This document shows, in pieces, positions 16,799 through 25,642 of a DNA stretch of 54,521 nt. Source of the DNA: Terriglobia bacterium (GTDB lineage Bacteria > Acidobacteriota > UBA6911). The translations under genes and the position numbers were made by a program. Below the pieces are notes generated by a model, which was given only the letters and a program-made list of their open reading frames with translations, was not told the DNA's origin and did not search any database. The DNA lies in the NCBI GenBank assembly GCA_020072565.1, contig JAIQGI010000044.1, positions 1 to 54,521 on the forward strand, read 5' to 3'. The stretch's first letter is position 1. Every line of letters begins with the position of its first letter.

Positions 16799-18112
16799 AT
16801 GCCCTGTATTCGAAAACTAACGGACGTCGTGGGTTGGCGTCTTTGCCTCGGCTGTGGCGCCTGTGCCTACATCTGCCCGGACCACAGAGTGCAACTCATC
16901 GATTTCTGCGCCGAGGGCATACGCCCGGTAGTCAATTCCGACGACTGCGGCGATTGTCGGCAGTGCCTCGAGGTTTGCCCAGCGGTGCAGAGCGACTTTC
17001 GGACATCCGGCCTCCATGCCAGCGGACAATTCGATGACGCCTTCACCAAAGAATGGGGGCCAGTCGTATCAATATGGGAGGGCTATGCCAGCGACGCGGA
17101 GATTCGGTTTAAGGGATCTTCCGGTGGTGCGCTCACGGCCATCGCGGCCTACTGCCTCGAGAAACTGGACATGCACGGGGTGCTACACATTGTTCAGGAT
17201 CCGGCTGATCCCATCCGCAACCACACCTGCTTAAGCCGCTCGCGCTCAGAATTGATCGCAGCCACGGGTTCACGCTATTCACCTGCATCCGTTTGCAACG
17301 GCCTCGGGCTTGTAGAGAAGGCTCCTTCCCCATGTGTGGTGATTGGAAAGCCGGCCGAAATGGCTGCCGTTAGGAACGCCCAAAGACTGCGGCCCGAATT
17401 GGATGTCAAGGTGGGGGTGACTCTTTCTTTCTTCTGCGCAGAAAGCCCCGCCACCCGTGGGACAATAGCGCTCTTGGAGAAACTCGGCATCGATCCTGGC
17501 TCGCTCAGCGATCTGCGGTACCGCGGACACGGGTGGCCGGGACAATTTGCACCCGTAAGAACCGGCGAATCGAAGCCCATCAAGTTGTTGACCTACCGCG
17601 AGAGTTGGGCATTTCTGCAGGCGTACCGCCCTTGGTCAGTCCGGCTTTGGCCCGACAGCACCGGAGAACTGGCGGACCTGAGTTGCGGCGATCCGTGGTA
17701 TGAGGAACCGGACGGCGATAATCCTGGTTTTTCTTTAGTAGTAGCGCGGACCGAGCGCGGCCGCGAGGTCATCCAGGGCGCAATTGCGGCAGGTTACATA
17801 ATTTTAAAGCCTGCGGAGAGTTGGAAGCTGAAGAAATCGCAGCCTGGTCTGTTGTCGAAAAAGGGGGCAATCTGGGGGCGCCGTCTGGCAATGCACCTAT
17901 TTGGCCTCCCGCTCACACAGTTCAAGGGTTTGAATCTGTGGCACTGCTGGCGTCAGATCTCCCTTGAAGCCGAGCTGCGATCAATGCTTGGCACGGTTCG
18001 CCACATCCTAACTCGAAGACTCTACCGTCCAATGGAGCTGAACTCGCATGACGGTGTTCCAGTCAACCCGCCGACCATCGGCACATGGTCCAATCCTCGC
18101 TTGAGGCCATGA
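16799..18112 (+). CDS. Coenzyme F420 hydrogenase/dehydrogenase beta-subunit-like iron-sulfur protein
   Basis: The 437-residue protein starts with two 4Fe-4S ferredoxin motifs, CLGCGACAYICP and CGDCRQCLEVCP. These are followed by the FrhB/FdhB N-terminal part (FKGSSGGALTAIAAYCLE) and the C-terminal domain (TLSFFCAESPATRGTIALLEKLG, LRYRGHGWPGQF, LSCGDPWYEEP, GFSLVVARTERG). Such proteins occur next to polysaccharide pyruvyl transferases in many EPS clusters, where they are thought to be flavin/Fe-S redox enzymes acting on a glycan or nucleotide sugar. Use of F420 itself is not implied. The reaction here is unknown. Confidence 0.87.
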   Translation: MPCIRKLTDVVGWRLCLGCGACAYICPDHRVQLIDFCAEGIRPVVNSDDCGDCRQCLEVCPAVQSDFRTSGLHASGQFDDAFTKEWGPVVSIWEGYASDAEIRFKGSSGGALTAIAAYCLEKLDMHGVLHIVQDPADPIRNHTCLSRSRSELIAATGSRYSPASVCNGLGLVEKAPSPCVVIGKPAEMAAVRNAQRLRPELDVKVGVTLSFFCAESPATRGTIALLEKLGIDPGSLSDLRYRGHGWPGQFAPVRTGESKPIKLLTYRESWAFLQAYRPWSVRLWPDSTGELADLSCGDPWYEEPDGDNPGFSLVVARTERGREVIQGAIAAGYIILKPAESWKLKKSQPGLLSKKGAIWGRRLAMHLFGLPLTQFKGLNLWHCWRQISLEAELRSMLGTVRHILTRRLYRPMELNSHDGVPVNPPTIGTWSNPRLRP

Positions 18113-18494
18113 ATTCATCGGGCAACAACCCAGCGCTCGCGACTCGCCGTATCTTTGTCTTGCGACCATTCAAAAAGACCAGTCTATTTCAATTTTCCGT
18201 AAACTATGAATTGCATTTGATCCACTCCAAAGATATAGCACAAGAGTTAGTGATGTCGTCCAAATCAGCCTATCCTGGTCACACAACCCATGCAGGGTCT
18301 CACGCGGCATGCCGTGCAGGAAGACCACCCGGCATCATCAGCATTGCCGCGAAAATGCCTGTCTTGGCGGCTGGTAGTCCTCGTCCCATCGTCTCCTTGC
18401 TCGATTGGCTAAACCGCACATCGTGCGGCCTTGTCGCACCCAAGACAGCAATGCCGCAGTTTCCACACATGACAAGCAGGTTCCGCCAACGATC

Positions 18495-19676
18495 ATGAGC
18501 GCGATGATGTCAAAGGGTCACGACAGCACTGTTGATCTCACTGAACTAATAGAGATCGCGACAGAGGGTCTGGTACCAATGTATGATAGAAACGCCCGGC
18601 TTTTTTGCGATCGGTTAGTTCGTACTCGCCATGGCCTTCAGGCGCGATCAATATCGCGTCGATACACAATGATGACGGTACTCGGCCTTCATCGTCTCCA
18701 GCAAAGCGGTACTCGCTCTCCCATAGGCATAGAAGCAGTTATCATACGAATTCTGGATGAGATTGATTCCATAACTAATGTAGGAGATCTTGGACTCCTT
18801 CTCTGGCTTCTTGCGACCTGCGCACCCTCGCGCCTTGAAGCCATCTATCATTCTCTGCATTTGGAAACCGCTGTTGCACGATATCTTGACGCCACGCAGT
18901 TCCAGACGATGCAGCTCAGCTGGTTCCTTACCGGACTCAGTTATGCAATCCTTTCCACAGATCGCCGTCACCCAGAGATTACTGACATCGCCGCCGACAC
19001 ATATCATGCCCTCATTTCAAACCAAACGTCCAAAGGCCTTTTTCATCATCAGACCGCACACCCGAGCTTGCCAGCGGCCCTCCGTCCACGGGTTGCAACT
19101 TTTGCTGATCAAATCTATCCTATTTACGCACTGATCGCATTTTATCGCGCCACAAATCAATCGGCGGCCCTGGCTGCTGCCGCGCGCTGTGCCAACGCGC
19201 TGTGTCCTCTGCAGGGCCCCCTTGGCCAATGGTGGTGGCATTATCTTCCCGTTAGCGGGACGGTTTGCTCCCTCTACCCGGTGTATTCTGTCCACCAGCA
19301 CGGAATGGCGCCCATGGCTCTGTTCGCCTTGAGCGAATACTTGGATTCGGATTTCATAAAACGCATAAACAGCGGCCTATCCTGGTTATACGGCAATAAT
19401 GAGCTGGGGACCAATCTGATTGATTCCCAAGCCCGCATAATCTGGCGGTGCATAGGCCCTGCGCGCGCCACCCGTTATCTTTCCGATTTATTCTGTATCC
19501 TTTTTAAGCAATGCCTCCAACCGCGTCACACAGCGCTGTCTATCACGCTCCATTGCCGACCGTATGAGCTGGGCTGGTTACTTTATGCGCTCTGCCCAAG
19601 ACCATCGTGCATTTCGGGCTCTGCCCCTTTCAATGACAAACGGCAAGTCCGGGCATTGACCTGCCCAAACGCCTAA
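18495..19676 (+). CDS. Uncharacterised alpha-helical protein of EPS cluster (alpha/alpha-barrel-like)
   Basis: I do not recognise this 393-residue protein by family. It is rich in amphipathic helices with regular spacing, and segments such as LGLLLWLLATCAP, QLSWFLTGLSYAIL, GLFHHQTAH, ADQIYPIYALIAFYRATN and VYSVHQHGMAPMALFALSEYLD alternate as in six-hairpin (alpha/alpha) toroids of glycosidases, epimerases and terpene-cyclase-like proteins. The conserved-looking histidines (FHH, VHQHG) and a WWWHY patch could line a carbohydrate pocket. No signal peptide is apparent. The start at 18495 is chosen because upstream codons lack coding character. ATG 18507 is an alternative. Confidence 0.6.
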   Translation: MSAMMSKGHDSTVDLTELIEIATEGLVPMYDRNARLFCDRLVRTRHGLQARSISRRYTMMTVLGLHRLQQSGTRSPIGIEAVIIRILDEIDSITNVGDLGLLLWLLATCAPSRLEAIYHSLHLETAVARYLDATQFQTMQLSWFLTGLSYAILSTDRRHPEITDIAADTYHALISNQTSKGLFHHQTAHPSLPAALRPRVATFADQIYPIYALIAFYRATNQSAALAAAARCANALCPLQGPLGQWWWHYLPVSGTVCSLYPVYSVHQHGMAPMALFALSEYLDSDFIKRINSGLSWLYGNNELGTNLIDSQARIIWRCIGPARATRYLSDLFCILFKQCLQPRHTALSITLHCRPYELGWLLYALCPRPSCISGSAPFNDKRQVRALTCPNA

Positions 19677-20469
19677 ACTCTAGCAGCCGACATCGTCACG
19701 CTCTCCCCAAGACACGCGATGTTACCGCGTGATTTCGAGATATTTACATCATGCATGTCGCCAAGTGGCTTGGTTGTGCCAAGTAATTCTCGAAACTGAG
19801 ACGCAAATCGTGATCTCCACAAATCGCGACCTTTTTAAGGACCGCAACCAGCAATCACCCCAGCCCGCTCCCTAATTCCAGGCGAACGATCGTACTCTTC
19901 AAGAAACGCTATGGAGGCTTTTGCTCACGCATACCGCCTGACCCACCTTCAAGAAAATGCCTGTCTCCATGCTAAGTCTCATGCTATTCGGAATATACAA
20001 AGTGAACGATCACTAGTCCCCCTACCCTTACGCACATTTTCCAAGCCTTGCGGTTGCGCAGCTAGACCTGTTTTGCGCCTTCTTCCAAAACAATCACGCT
20101 CATATCGGGCCACGAATCATTTCCAGCGAGAAAAATCAGAGTCGACTGTCAAAAGCTGTGATCCCCGTCACACATTTATATCCGGCATGGCCCGATATTC
20201 TATTCTGAGAAACCAGGTGAAACCTTGGATGGGCCTAGCCGCCGACTTCAGCTCAACGACGACTTCATCACATTTCCACGGATACAGTTCTTATTCGGCT
20301 CTGACGCTACGCCGCCCATTTAAACTGGGAACCGACATTGGGCGCCTTTTATCGCAAGATATTCACCCGCCAAGCGTCTTTAGTGGCCACTTCTAACACG
20401 AGGTACCTTTTGGCTTGCAGCGAAACAACAATACACTTGTTAAACACCACACAGCGAAGGAACGCACCA
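19677..20469. other. Intergenic stretch without supported gene
   Basis: About 790 bp lie between the helical protein and the beta-helix gene. A 161-codon frame (19911-20396) is open, but it is basic, Ser/His/Arg-rich, lacks hydrophobic periodicity and has no recognised motif, so I treat it as chance. The end of the stretch provides a GAAGGA ribosome site for the following gene. Confidence 0.45.
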
Positions 20470-21939
20470 ATGATCAGCCGGCGGAATAGAATGTTTCGAA
20501 TGATTGCTTTTCCAATCGTCGCATATTTTTTCTATTCTCTGCCTTTGTCGGCGGCAAAATATTACATCGATTGGCAGACAGGGACCGACACCAATCCGGG
20601 TACATCGATCACGCAGCCCTGGAAACGTCATCCCTTTATGGCCGGGTTTTCGGGCTCATACTCTCACTCTCCCGGCGACGGTTTTATATTCAAGGGCGGC
20701 GTTTCCTGGCCAAATTCCTGCTTCCGAATGGACGTTCCGCTGGGTGGAACCTCCGAGCAACAACGTGATTACTACGGCATCGACAAATCCTGGTTTTCAG
20801 GCAGTTCGTGGAGCCGCCCAATTTTCGACATGCAATCTCAACAGACCACTAAAGTGTTCAACCAAGTCATCTATATTGAGAACAGGGTCTCTTACGTGAC
20901 CTTCGATAACATCGAAATCGTCAATTTCTATTGGGCCGGCCCGCAGTCATACGGAAACGCGCTTATGATCTTTTTCCCTGGTGCTCAGTATATCACCTTT
21001 TCTAATTTATACGTCCATGCCTGGACTCACGCAACTTACGCGGCCGGAACACGCGATGATCTCAAGGTCTTTGTCGGGCTCAACACCTCGCCATATAACG
21101 TAGACAGCGTCATAGAGAATTGCGAAATAACCGGCTTACCAAATGGAACCGACAGTGGGATGGCGACTATTGGTGGAATCCCATCCATACATGATTGCAT
21201 CATTCATGATATGTCGAATGGCATACTTTCTTCGGGCCTGAGCGGACATCACCTCATCTTTAACAACACAATCTACAATATCAACCAGTCCTTTGACCCA
21301 GCAGCGCATGAAAACGGCATTGAGACATTCGGTCCAGCCGTGATTTATAACAACGTCATTCATAACGTCCAACACGGTGTGGTCATATTGACGACTCCTA
21401 CCGGCCAAAATCCCGGTGACCCCCATGGATACGATTACATTTACAACAATCTAATCTATGGAAACCTCTTTTCAATACCGGCGATCCAGATCGATGAAAA
21501 TCAAGATCCAATAAGCTCCGGGGCCTATGTCTTTAACAATACCTTGCAGTCCTCAGGCGCTGCACTATGTGTTCGCCTAATTGATCGTGGCACTGGAGCC
21601 TTTAACACTGTTTCCATCAGAAACAATCACTTTATAACAGAATATTCAACTCCTATATGTATTAATTCCTCGGGATGTGCTAATGCCACCAATCTGATTG
21701 TTGATCACAACCTGCTGCAGAGCAACTCTGCGGCATGCGCCGCTGGCTATTCTGCATCCCAAGGGTATTCGCCCACATCTTCGACGGGCCCTACCGTCGA
21801 TACTGGAACCGACCTCTCGAGTCTGTTTTCCTTCGATCTCCGCTATGTCGTGCGCCCACAAGGATCTTCATGGGACATTGGCGTCTACGAATATGGATTT
21901 TCGCTTTCCCCCCCTACAAACCTGCGAATAATACGATGA
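20470..21939 (+). CDS. Secreted right-handed parallel beta-helix protein
   Basis: From ATG 20470 (GAAGGA about 9 bases upstream) the protein has 489 residues and a signal peptide: basic MISRRNRMFR, a hydrophobic run, and a likely cut near LSAA. Repeated short strands of the pectate-lyase type follow: VSYVTFDNIEIVNFYW, AQYITFSNLYVHAW, DSVIENCEITGLP, IHDCIIHDMSNGI, HLIFNNTIYNINQ and VIYNNVIHNVQHGVVI, with asparagine ladders. This fold is used by polysaccharide lyases, hydrolases and epimerases acting on extracellular sugars. A role in trimming or modifying the EPS outside the cytoplasm is plausible, but no catalytic site can be assigned with confidence. It carries no PEP-CTERM tail. Confidence 0.8.
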   Translation: MISRRNRMFRMIAFPIVAYFFYSLPLSAAKYYIDWQTGTDTNPGTSITQPWKRHPFMAGFSGSYSHSPGDGFIFKGGVSWPNSCFRMDVPLGGTSEQQRDYYGIDKSWFSGSSWSRPIFDMQSQQTTKVFNQVIYIENRVSYVTFDNIEIVNFYWAGPQSYGNALMIFFPGAQYITFSNLYVHAWTHATYAAGTRDDLKVFVGLNTSPYNVDSVIENCEITGLPNGTDSGMATIGGIPSIHDCIIHDMSNGILSSGLSGHHLIFNNTIYNINQSFDPAAHENGIETFGPAVIYNNVIHNVQHGVVILTTPTGQNPGDPHGYDYIYNNLIYGNLFSIPAIQIDENQDPISSGAYVFNNTLQSSGAALCVRLIDRGTGAFNTVSIRNNHFITEYSTPICINSSGCANATNLIVDHNLLQSNSAACAAGYSASQGYSPTSSTGPTVDTGTDLSSLFSFDLRYVVRPQGSSWDIGVYEYGFSLSPPTNLRIIR

Positions 21940-22666
21940 TTTCGCATCTCGGCGAGCAAGCCGTTTTCAAGTCGCACTATAGTGTTTCACTTCTATTTTA
22001 CAAATTGCCAATTGCCGCTCAAATGAGGCAGCATCTTTTATTTTGTTTCTTGCCACTGCCTCCATTATGCAACGCTTCTGTTCGAAGCCGAAGCGGTCGA
22101 TGTTCCATCGCAAACGAATGCTAGACCCATAAATAATACCGACCTCTGATACCACTCTCGCCCAATATCCTCGCCAAGGCGATGCGCCCCACGGCCCTTT
22201 ACCGTTGCTTCCAGGCACATATACCCGTCAGTAACAAGTATTCCTAGTTACTTCAGGCTTGCATACCTGAAATGGAATTAGGCGTCGTAGTTAGTTTGAG
22301 ATTCAAACCGACCTTGCCCCTATTTAGAAAATCTCCTCGTGGCAGGAAGCTTGAAAACATGGTTTTCGGAGATTCTCTCACGCGCATATTCGCGTGCGTT
22401 CCTATTTAGATATTAACGTTAGCTCCCTCGTTTCTACAGTTTTGCAACGGTCTCGCATCCATCCCGCGCCAAAGGCAAAGCCGGCGACCTTTCGAGCCTC
22501 AAATGACGATACCATTCACAGATCCAGATGATCAGAGCATTCGTCGAACAATCGCGACATCAATTGACGGCGCGGCTTTTTCCGTCAGGCCTGTCGCCCT
22601 GTAATGCAAGAGCGGATTCCAACCAGGAACATCCAAATGTCGTAACCCTCGTATCAGGAGATTGTC
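21940..22666. other. AT-rich intergenic stretch, no supported gene
   Basis: This 727-bp stretch holds only short frames without family features. A small hairpin (TTCAGG...CCTGAA, about 22252-22271) is visible. The stretch marks a boundary between the beta-helix gene and the BioF2-like gene and may be a recombination scar. Confidence 0.45.
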
Positions 22667-23833
22667 TTGAAGCAAGAGCTTCCAATCACAATATTAAGTT
22701 CTCCATCAGAGATCGAGAAGCTTCGAGATATCTGGGCATGCTGGCAAGACCATCCCAACTCGGATATTGATTTTTTTCTCACCATTGCTAACGCACGCAA
22801 AGATAGGGTTACGCCGTATGTCATCGTTATAGGCCCTCAACAAAGCCCAAACGCTATTGCCGTAGGACGACTGGAGGACAGCGTTTTTCAGGTGAGAATA
22901 GGTTATAAATCCTTGTATCGGATCAAACTCAAGACGATTGTTATAATTCACGGCGGTTTGCTTGGAGAATTTTCGCCGGCTTCATCGCAGACACTCTTAT
23001 CTGCATTGATGAAGGCGTTAAGAGCACATCAAGCCGAGGCCTTTCAATTTAGTTCAATCAATGTCGATGCAGAGATAGCAAAATTAGTCCGTCATGAAGT
23101 TAATCCACTTTGCAGGGAACATTTTGTTAAATCGCAATTTCATTGGAAAATGATGATGCCAAACAGGGTCGAGGAACTCCTATCCGGCCTATCGAGGGAA
23201 CATAGAAATCAATTGCGCAGAAAGGCTAAGAAACTCGAAGCGGATGTTTCGGCACCGCGCGAGATACGTTGTTTCAGGAAGGTGGCAGAATTGGAACAAA
23301 TGTTTAAAGATGTCGAACAAATAGCGAGAAAGACTTACCAGCGAGGCTTAGGAGTGGGCTTCATTGACAACGTCGAGAATCGCAATCGTCTGATGCTCGA
23401 AGCAGAAAAAGGCTGGCTGCACATGTATGTCCTTTATTTAACAGCCAAACCTTGCGCCTATTGGTGGGGAGTATTATACCGTGACACTTTCCATAGTTGC
23501 GCATTAGGTTTTGACCCAGAATGTGGCAGGTACTCGCCAGGAACGTACTTGTTGATGAAGGGATTGGAATCCCTCTGCCAGGAGGGTGTTAAGGAACTTG
23601 ACTTTGGTCTGGGAGATGCTCGCTACAAGCAGCAGTTCGGTAATAAGAGTTGCAATGAAGCATCCATTTCTATATTTGCACCAACACTGCGAGCCATGAG
23701 TTTGAACCTTATTTTGACGCTCACTAATGGAATGGCTTTGATCGCAAGGCGCATTCTCGGTTGCTTTAAGGCAGATGAGATTTTAAAAACTAATTGGCGT
23801 CGAAGACTCAGGCCTGTTGATCACGGCGATTGA
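22667..23833 (+). CDS. BioF2/FemAB-like GNAT-fold acyltransferase
   Basis: The frame of 388 residues starts at TTG 22667, which is well placed behind AGGAG at 22656-22660; no better ATG is available nearby. The C-terminal half shows the family pattern: LSREHRNQLRRKAKKLE, a long linker helix, KPCAYWWGVLYRDTFHSCALGFDPECGRYSPGTYLLMKGLE and KELDFGLGDARYKQQFGN. This is the PF13480-type GNAT domain common in EPS clusters and thought to acylate sugars or lipid-linked intermediates. The N-terminal half is a divergent second GNAT-like domain. Relatively AT-rich codon use differs from the upstream FemAB-like gene, suggesting a separate origin. Confidence 0.82.
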   Translation: MKQELPITILSSPSEIEKLRDIWACWQDHPNSDIDFFLTIANARKDRVTPYVIVIGPQQSPNAIAVGRLEDSVFQVRIGYKSLYRIKLKTIVIIHGGLLGEFSPASSQTLLSALMKALRAHQAEAFQFSSINVDAEIAKLVRHEVNPLCREHFVKSQFHWKMMMPNRVEELLSGLSREHRNQLRRKAKKLEADVSAPREIRCFRKVAELEQMFKDVEQIARKTYQRGLGVGFIDNVENRNRLMLEAEKGWLHMYVLYLTAKPCAYWWGVLYRDTFHSCALGFDPECGRYSPGTYLLMKGLESLCQEGVKELDFGLGDARYKQQFGNKSCNEASISIFAPTLRAMSLNLILTLTNGMALIARRILGCFKADEILKTNWRRRLRPVDHGD

Positions 23834-23933
23834 TCTCGCATAACTGTGGGTCAATTTGGATTGGATGCTTTCCGCGGATTGACAGCTATTTGTCTGAAAA
23901 AGAGGATTTAAGCAGCATCCGCTGTCATCGGAT

Positions 23934-25625
23934 ATGCTAGCAAAGCGAAAAATAGGAATTGTCACTGCACCTCACGCTGGGGCATCTCCGGCCGACACGA
24001 CTGAGCTATGTGCTGCACTCTCCATGTTGTTTCCGGTGGAATTTTGCTATCGGGATAATAGGGATTGGGGCGATCTTGACGGAGCCATAGTGTTCGGGGA
24101 AGAATTATTTTCCGCTCTGGCTGGCGCGGCGCACGGGGTACCAGCGTACGTGGTTTGCGACTCGACCCGAGCGATAGAACGGCCCGGCTCAAGAGATGTC
24201 CGTATTGGGACTTCGGAGGAGTTGAACGAATGCCTCCGCGGTCGAGTGCTTGATGATTCCGATACCGAGCCAGTAGCTGGCATTGAGCTGCAGTTCCACG
24301 ATGTGGGTCTTGCCGACAAAGGCGGGGAACCGATCTGGGTGCGCCGCCGGATCGATAGTGGATGGCTCTACTTGGTCGCACTGGCCCCGCCTAGGTTGGA
24401 GCCTGGGGCTTCGCTCTACGACTGTTTCCGAGGCGGATCGTTTCTCAGCCTACTACCTCTCTTGCACTTCCTAATTAAACTGACGCAGGATACAAAATGG
24501 CAAGCTCCGCCCGTGCCAGCCTGCCTCGTCATCGACGATCCGAGCCTCTATGCAAAAACATATGGTTATGTTGATTTTTCTAGATTGGCATCGGATACCC
24601 TGGGGTGGAATTACTTCGTCGCTATTGCGACCATCCCGATTGATTGCTGGCGACTAAACCGTCGTGTGGTTGACATATTCAGGGCAAACAGGCCACGGCT
24701 TTCGCTCTTGGTCCATGGTAACAACCATACCTTTCACGAACTGCGGAGTCCGAGGTCATCCGAGGAGGACATCCGTCTATTGGCGCAGGCCCTGAACAGG
24801 TGGACTCGCCTGGAAGCTGAGCAGGGGCTCGAGATTTGCCGAGTGATGGAAGCGCCACATGGTTCCATCGCGGAGAGAATGTTCGCGCTGATGGCGGCGT
24901 TGGGTTACGAAGCTGTGTTGGGTGGCACGGAACTGCTGCTCCGCGCGAATTCAAGCGCACGACTTCCAAGAACACTCGGCTTAGACCGAACGTGCCCCAT
25001 GCGCAGCGGCTTCGCCGTCATCCCTAGAATCAGGGCATCGAAGTATTGGAAAACGGACGTGCTGCTGGCGGCATTCCTTCAGCAGCCTGTTGTTTTGGTG
25101 GCGCATCACTGGGATTTCGCTCGGTCCATGTCGCTGCCCCACGAGTTTGCAGACCTTGTAAACAGTCTGCCTGGCCTCTATTGGTCTAGCCCGCGCGGCA
25201 TAGTTCAGTCCTCTTATAAATTCCGCCACGAAGGCGAAGTATTGCATGTGAAGATGTATTCGGCGCGGATCCAAGTGCCCCTGCCGGAGGGTGTCCGGTT
25301 CCTGGTCGTGCATCGACCCTGGCTCGAGGAGTTTCCCGCCGAAGATCTGCTCACTGTGGCTACTGAAGGTGGCAACCAGTCACGCTTTCTCACTTCGTGC
25401 GCGGTTGTCGGACCCATGCCGGTTGTGTGCGGGACAACTCTTGTGATAGAAAACTCTCCTGCTCAACTAATCGACTCTCGGGGCGTAACCCCACCGCGGT
25501 CGAGATACTGGCCCGTGGTTCGGAAAGTTCTAATGGAGGTCCGCGATCGGAGCGCCCCGTGGCTGGGATTATCGAGAAATGCGGATCGTCGCTCAATTGC
25601 TCCCGGAACGATCCGACCGAATTGA
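23934..25625 (+). CDS. Divergent polysaccharide deacetylase-like protein with extra flanking domains
   Basis: This 563-residue protein is not a standard family member. Its core (about residues 195-430) looks NodB-like: ACLVIDDPSLY supplies paired aspartates at about 201-202, LSLLVHGNNHTFHE supplies an HxxxH zinc-type motif at about 261-265, and VMEAPHGSIAERMFALMAALGYEA matches a later deacetylase segment. The first 190 residues resemble a Rossmann-like receiver of unknown function (IGIVTAPHAGASP, GAIVFGEEL), and the last 120 are beta-rich (FLVVHRPWLEEFP). There is no signal peptide. It probably acts on a saccharide intermediate, but the reaction is not established. It immediately precedes the acyl-module operon. 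Confidence 0.65.
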   Translation: MLAKRKIGIVTAPHAGASPADTTELCAALSMLFPVEFCYRDNRDWGDLDGAIVFGEELFSALAGAAHGVPAYVVCDSTRAIERPGSRDVRIGTSEELNECLRGRVLDDSDTEPVAGIELQFHDVGLADKGGEPIWVRRRIDSGWLYLVALAPPRLEPGASLYDCFRGGSFLSLLPLLHFLIKLTQDTKWQAPPVPACLVIDDPSLYAKTYGYVDFSRLASDTLGWNYFVAIATIPIDCWRLNRRVVDIFRANRPRLSLLVHGNNHTFHELRSPRSSEEDIRLLAQALNRWTRLEAEQGLEICRVMEAPHGSIAERMFALMAALGYEAVLGGTELLLRANSSARLPRTLGLDRTCPMRSGFAVIPRIRASKYWKTDVLLAAFLQQPVVLVAHHWDFARSMSLPHEFADLVNSLPGLYWSSPRGIVQSSYKFRHEGEVLHVKMYSARIQVPLPEGVRFLVVHRPWLEEFPAEDLLTVATEGGNQSRFLTSCAVVGPMPVVCGTTLVIENSPAQLIDSRGVTPPRSRYWPVVRKVLMEVRDRSAPWLGLSRNADRRSIAPGTIRPN

Positions 25626-25642
25626 AGCCAGAACTACAAAAG

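Noticed and set aside
18085-18498. 137-codon forward frame
   Set aside because: Low-information sequence overlapping two gene boundaries, no motif and no good ribosome site.
19911-20396. 161-codon forward frame
   Set aside because: Biased, basic/Ser/His-rich composition without hydrophobic pattern; probably chance.
21967-22218. 83-codon reverse frame
   Set aside because: No recognisable features; isolated in an AT-rich gap.
22455-22510. GCAAAGCC-containing segment resembling part of a c-di-GMP-I (GEMM) riboswitch
   Set aside because: Only the short GGCAAAGCC word fits; the GGCAAACC arm, tetraloop and receptor helices are missing.
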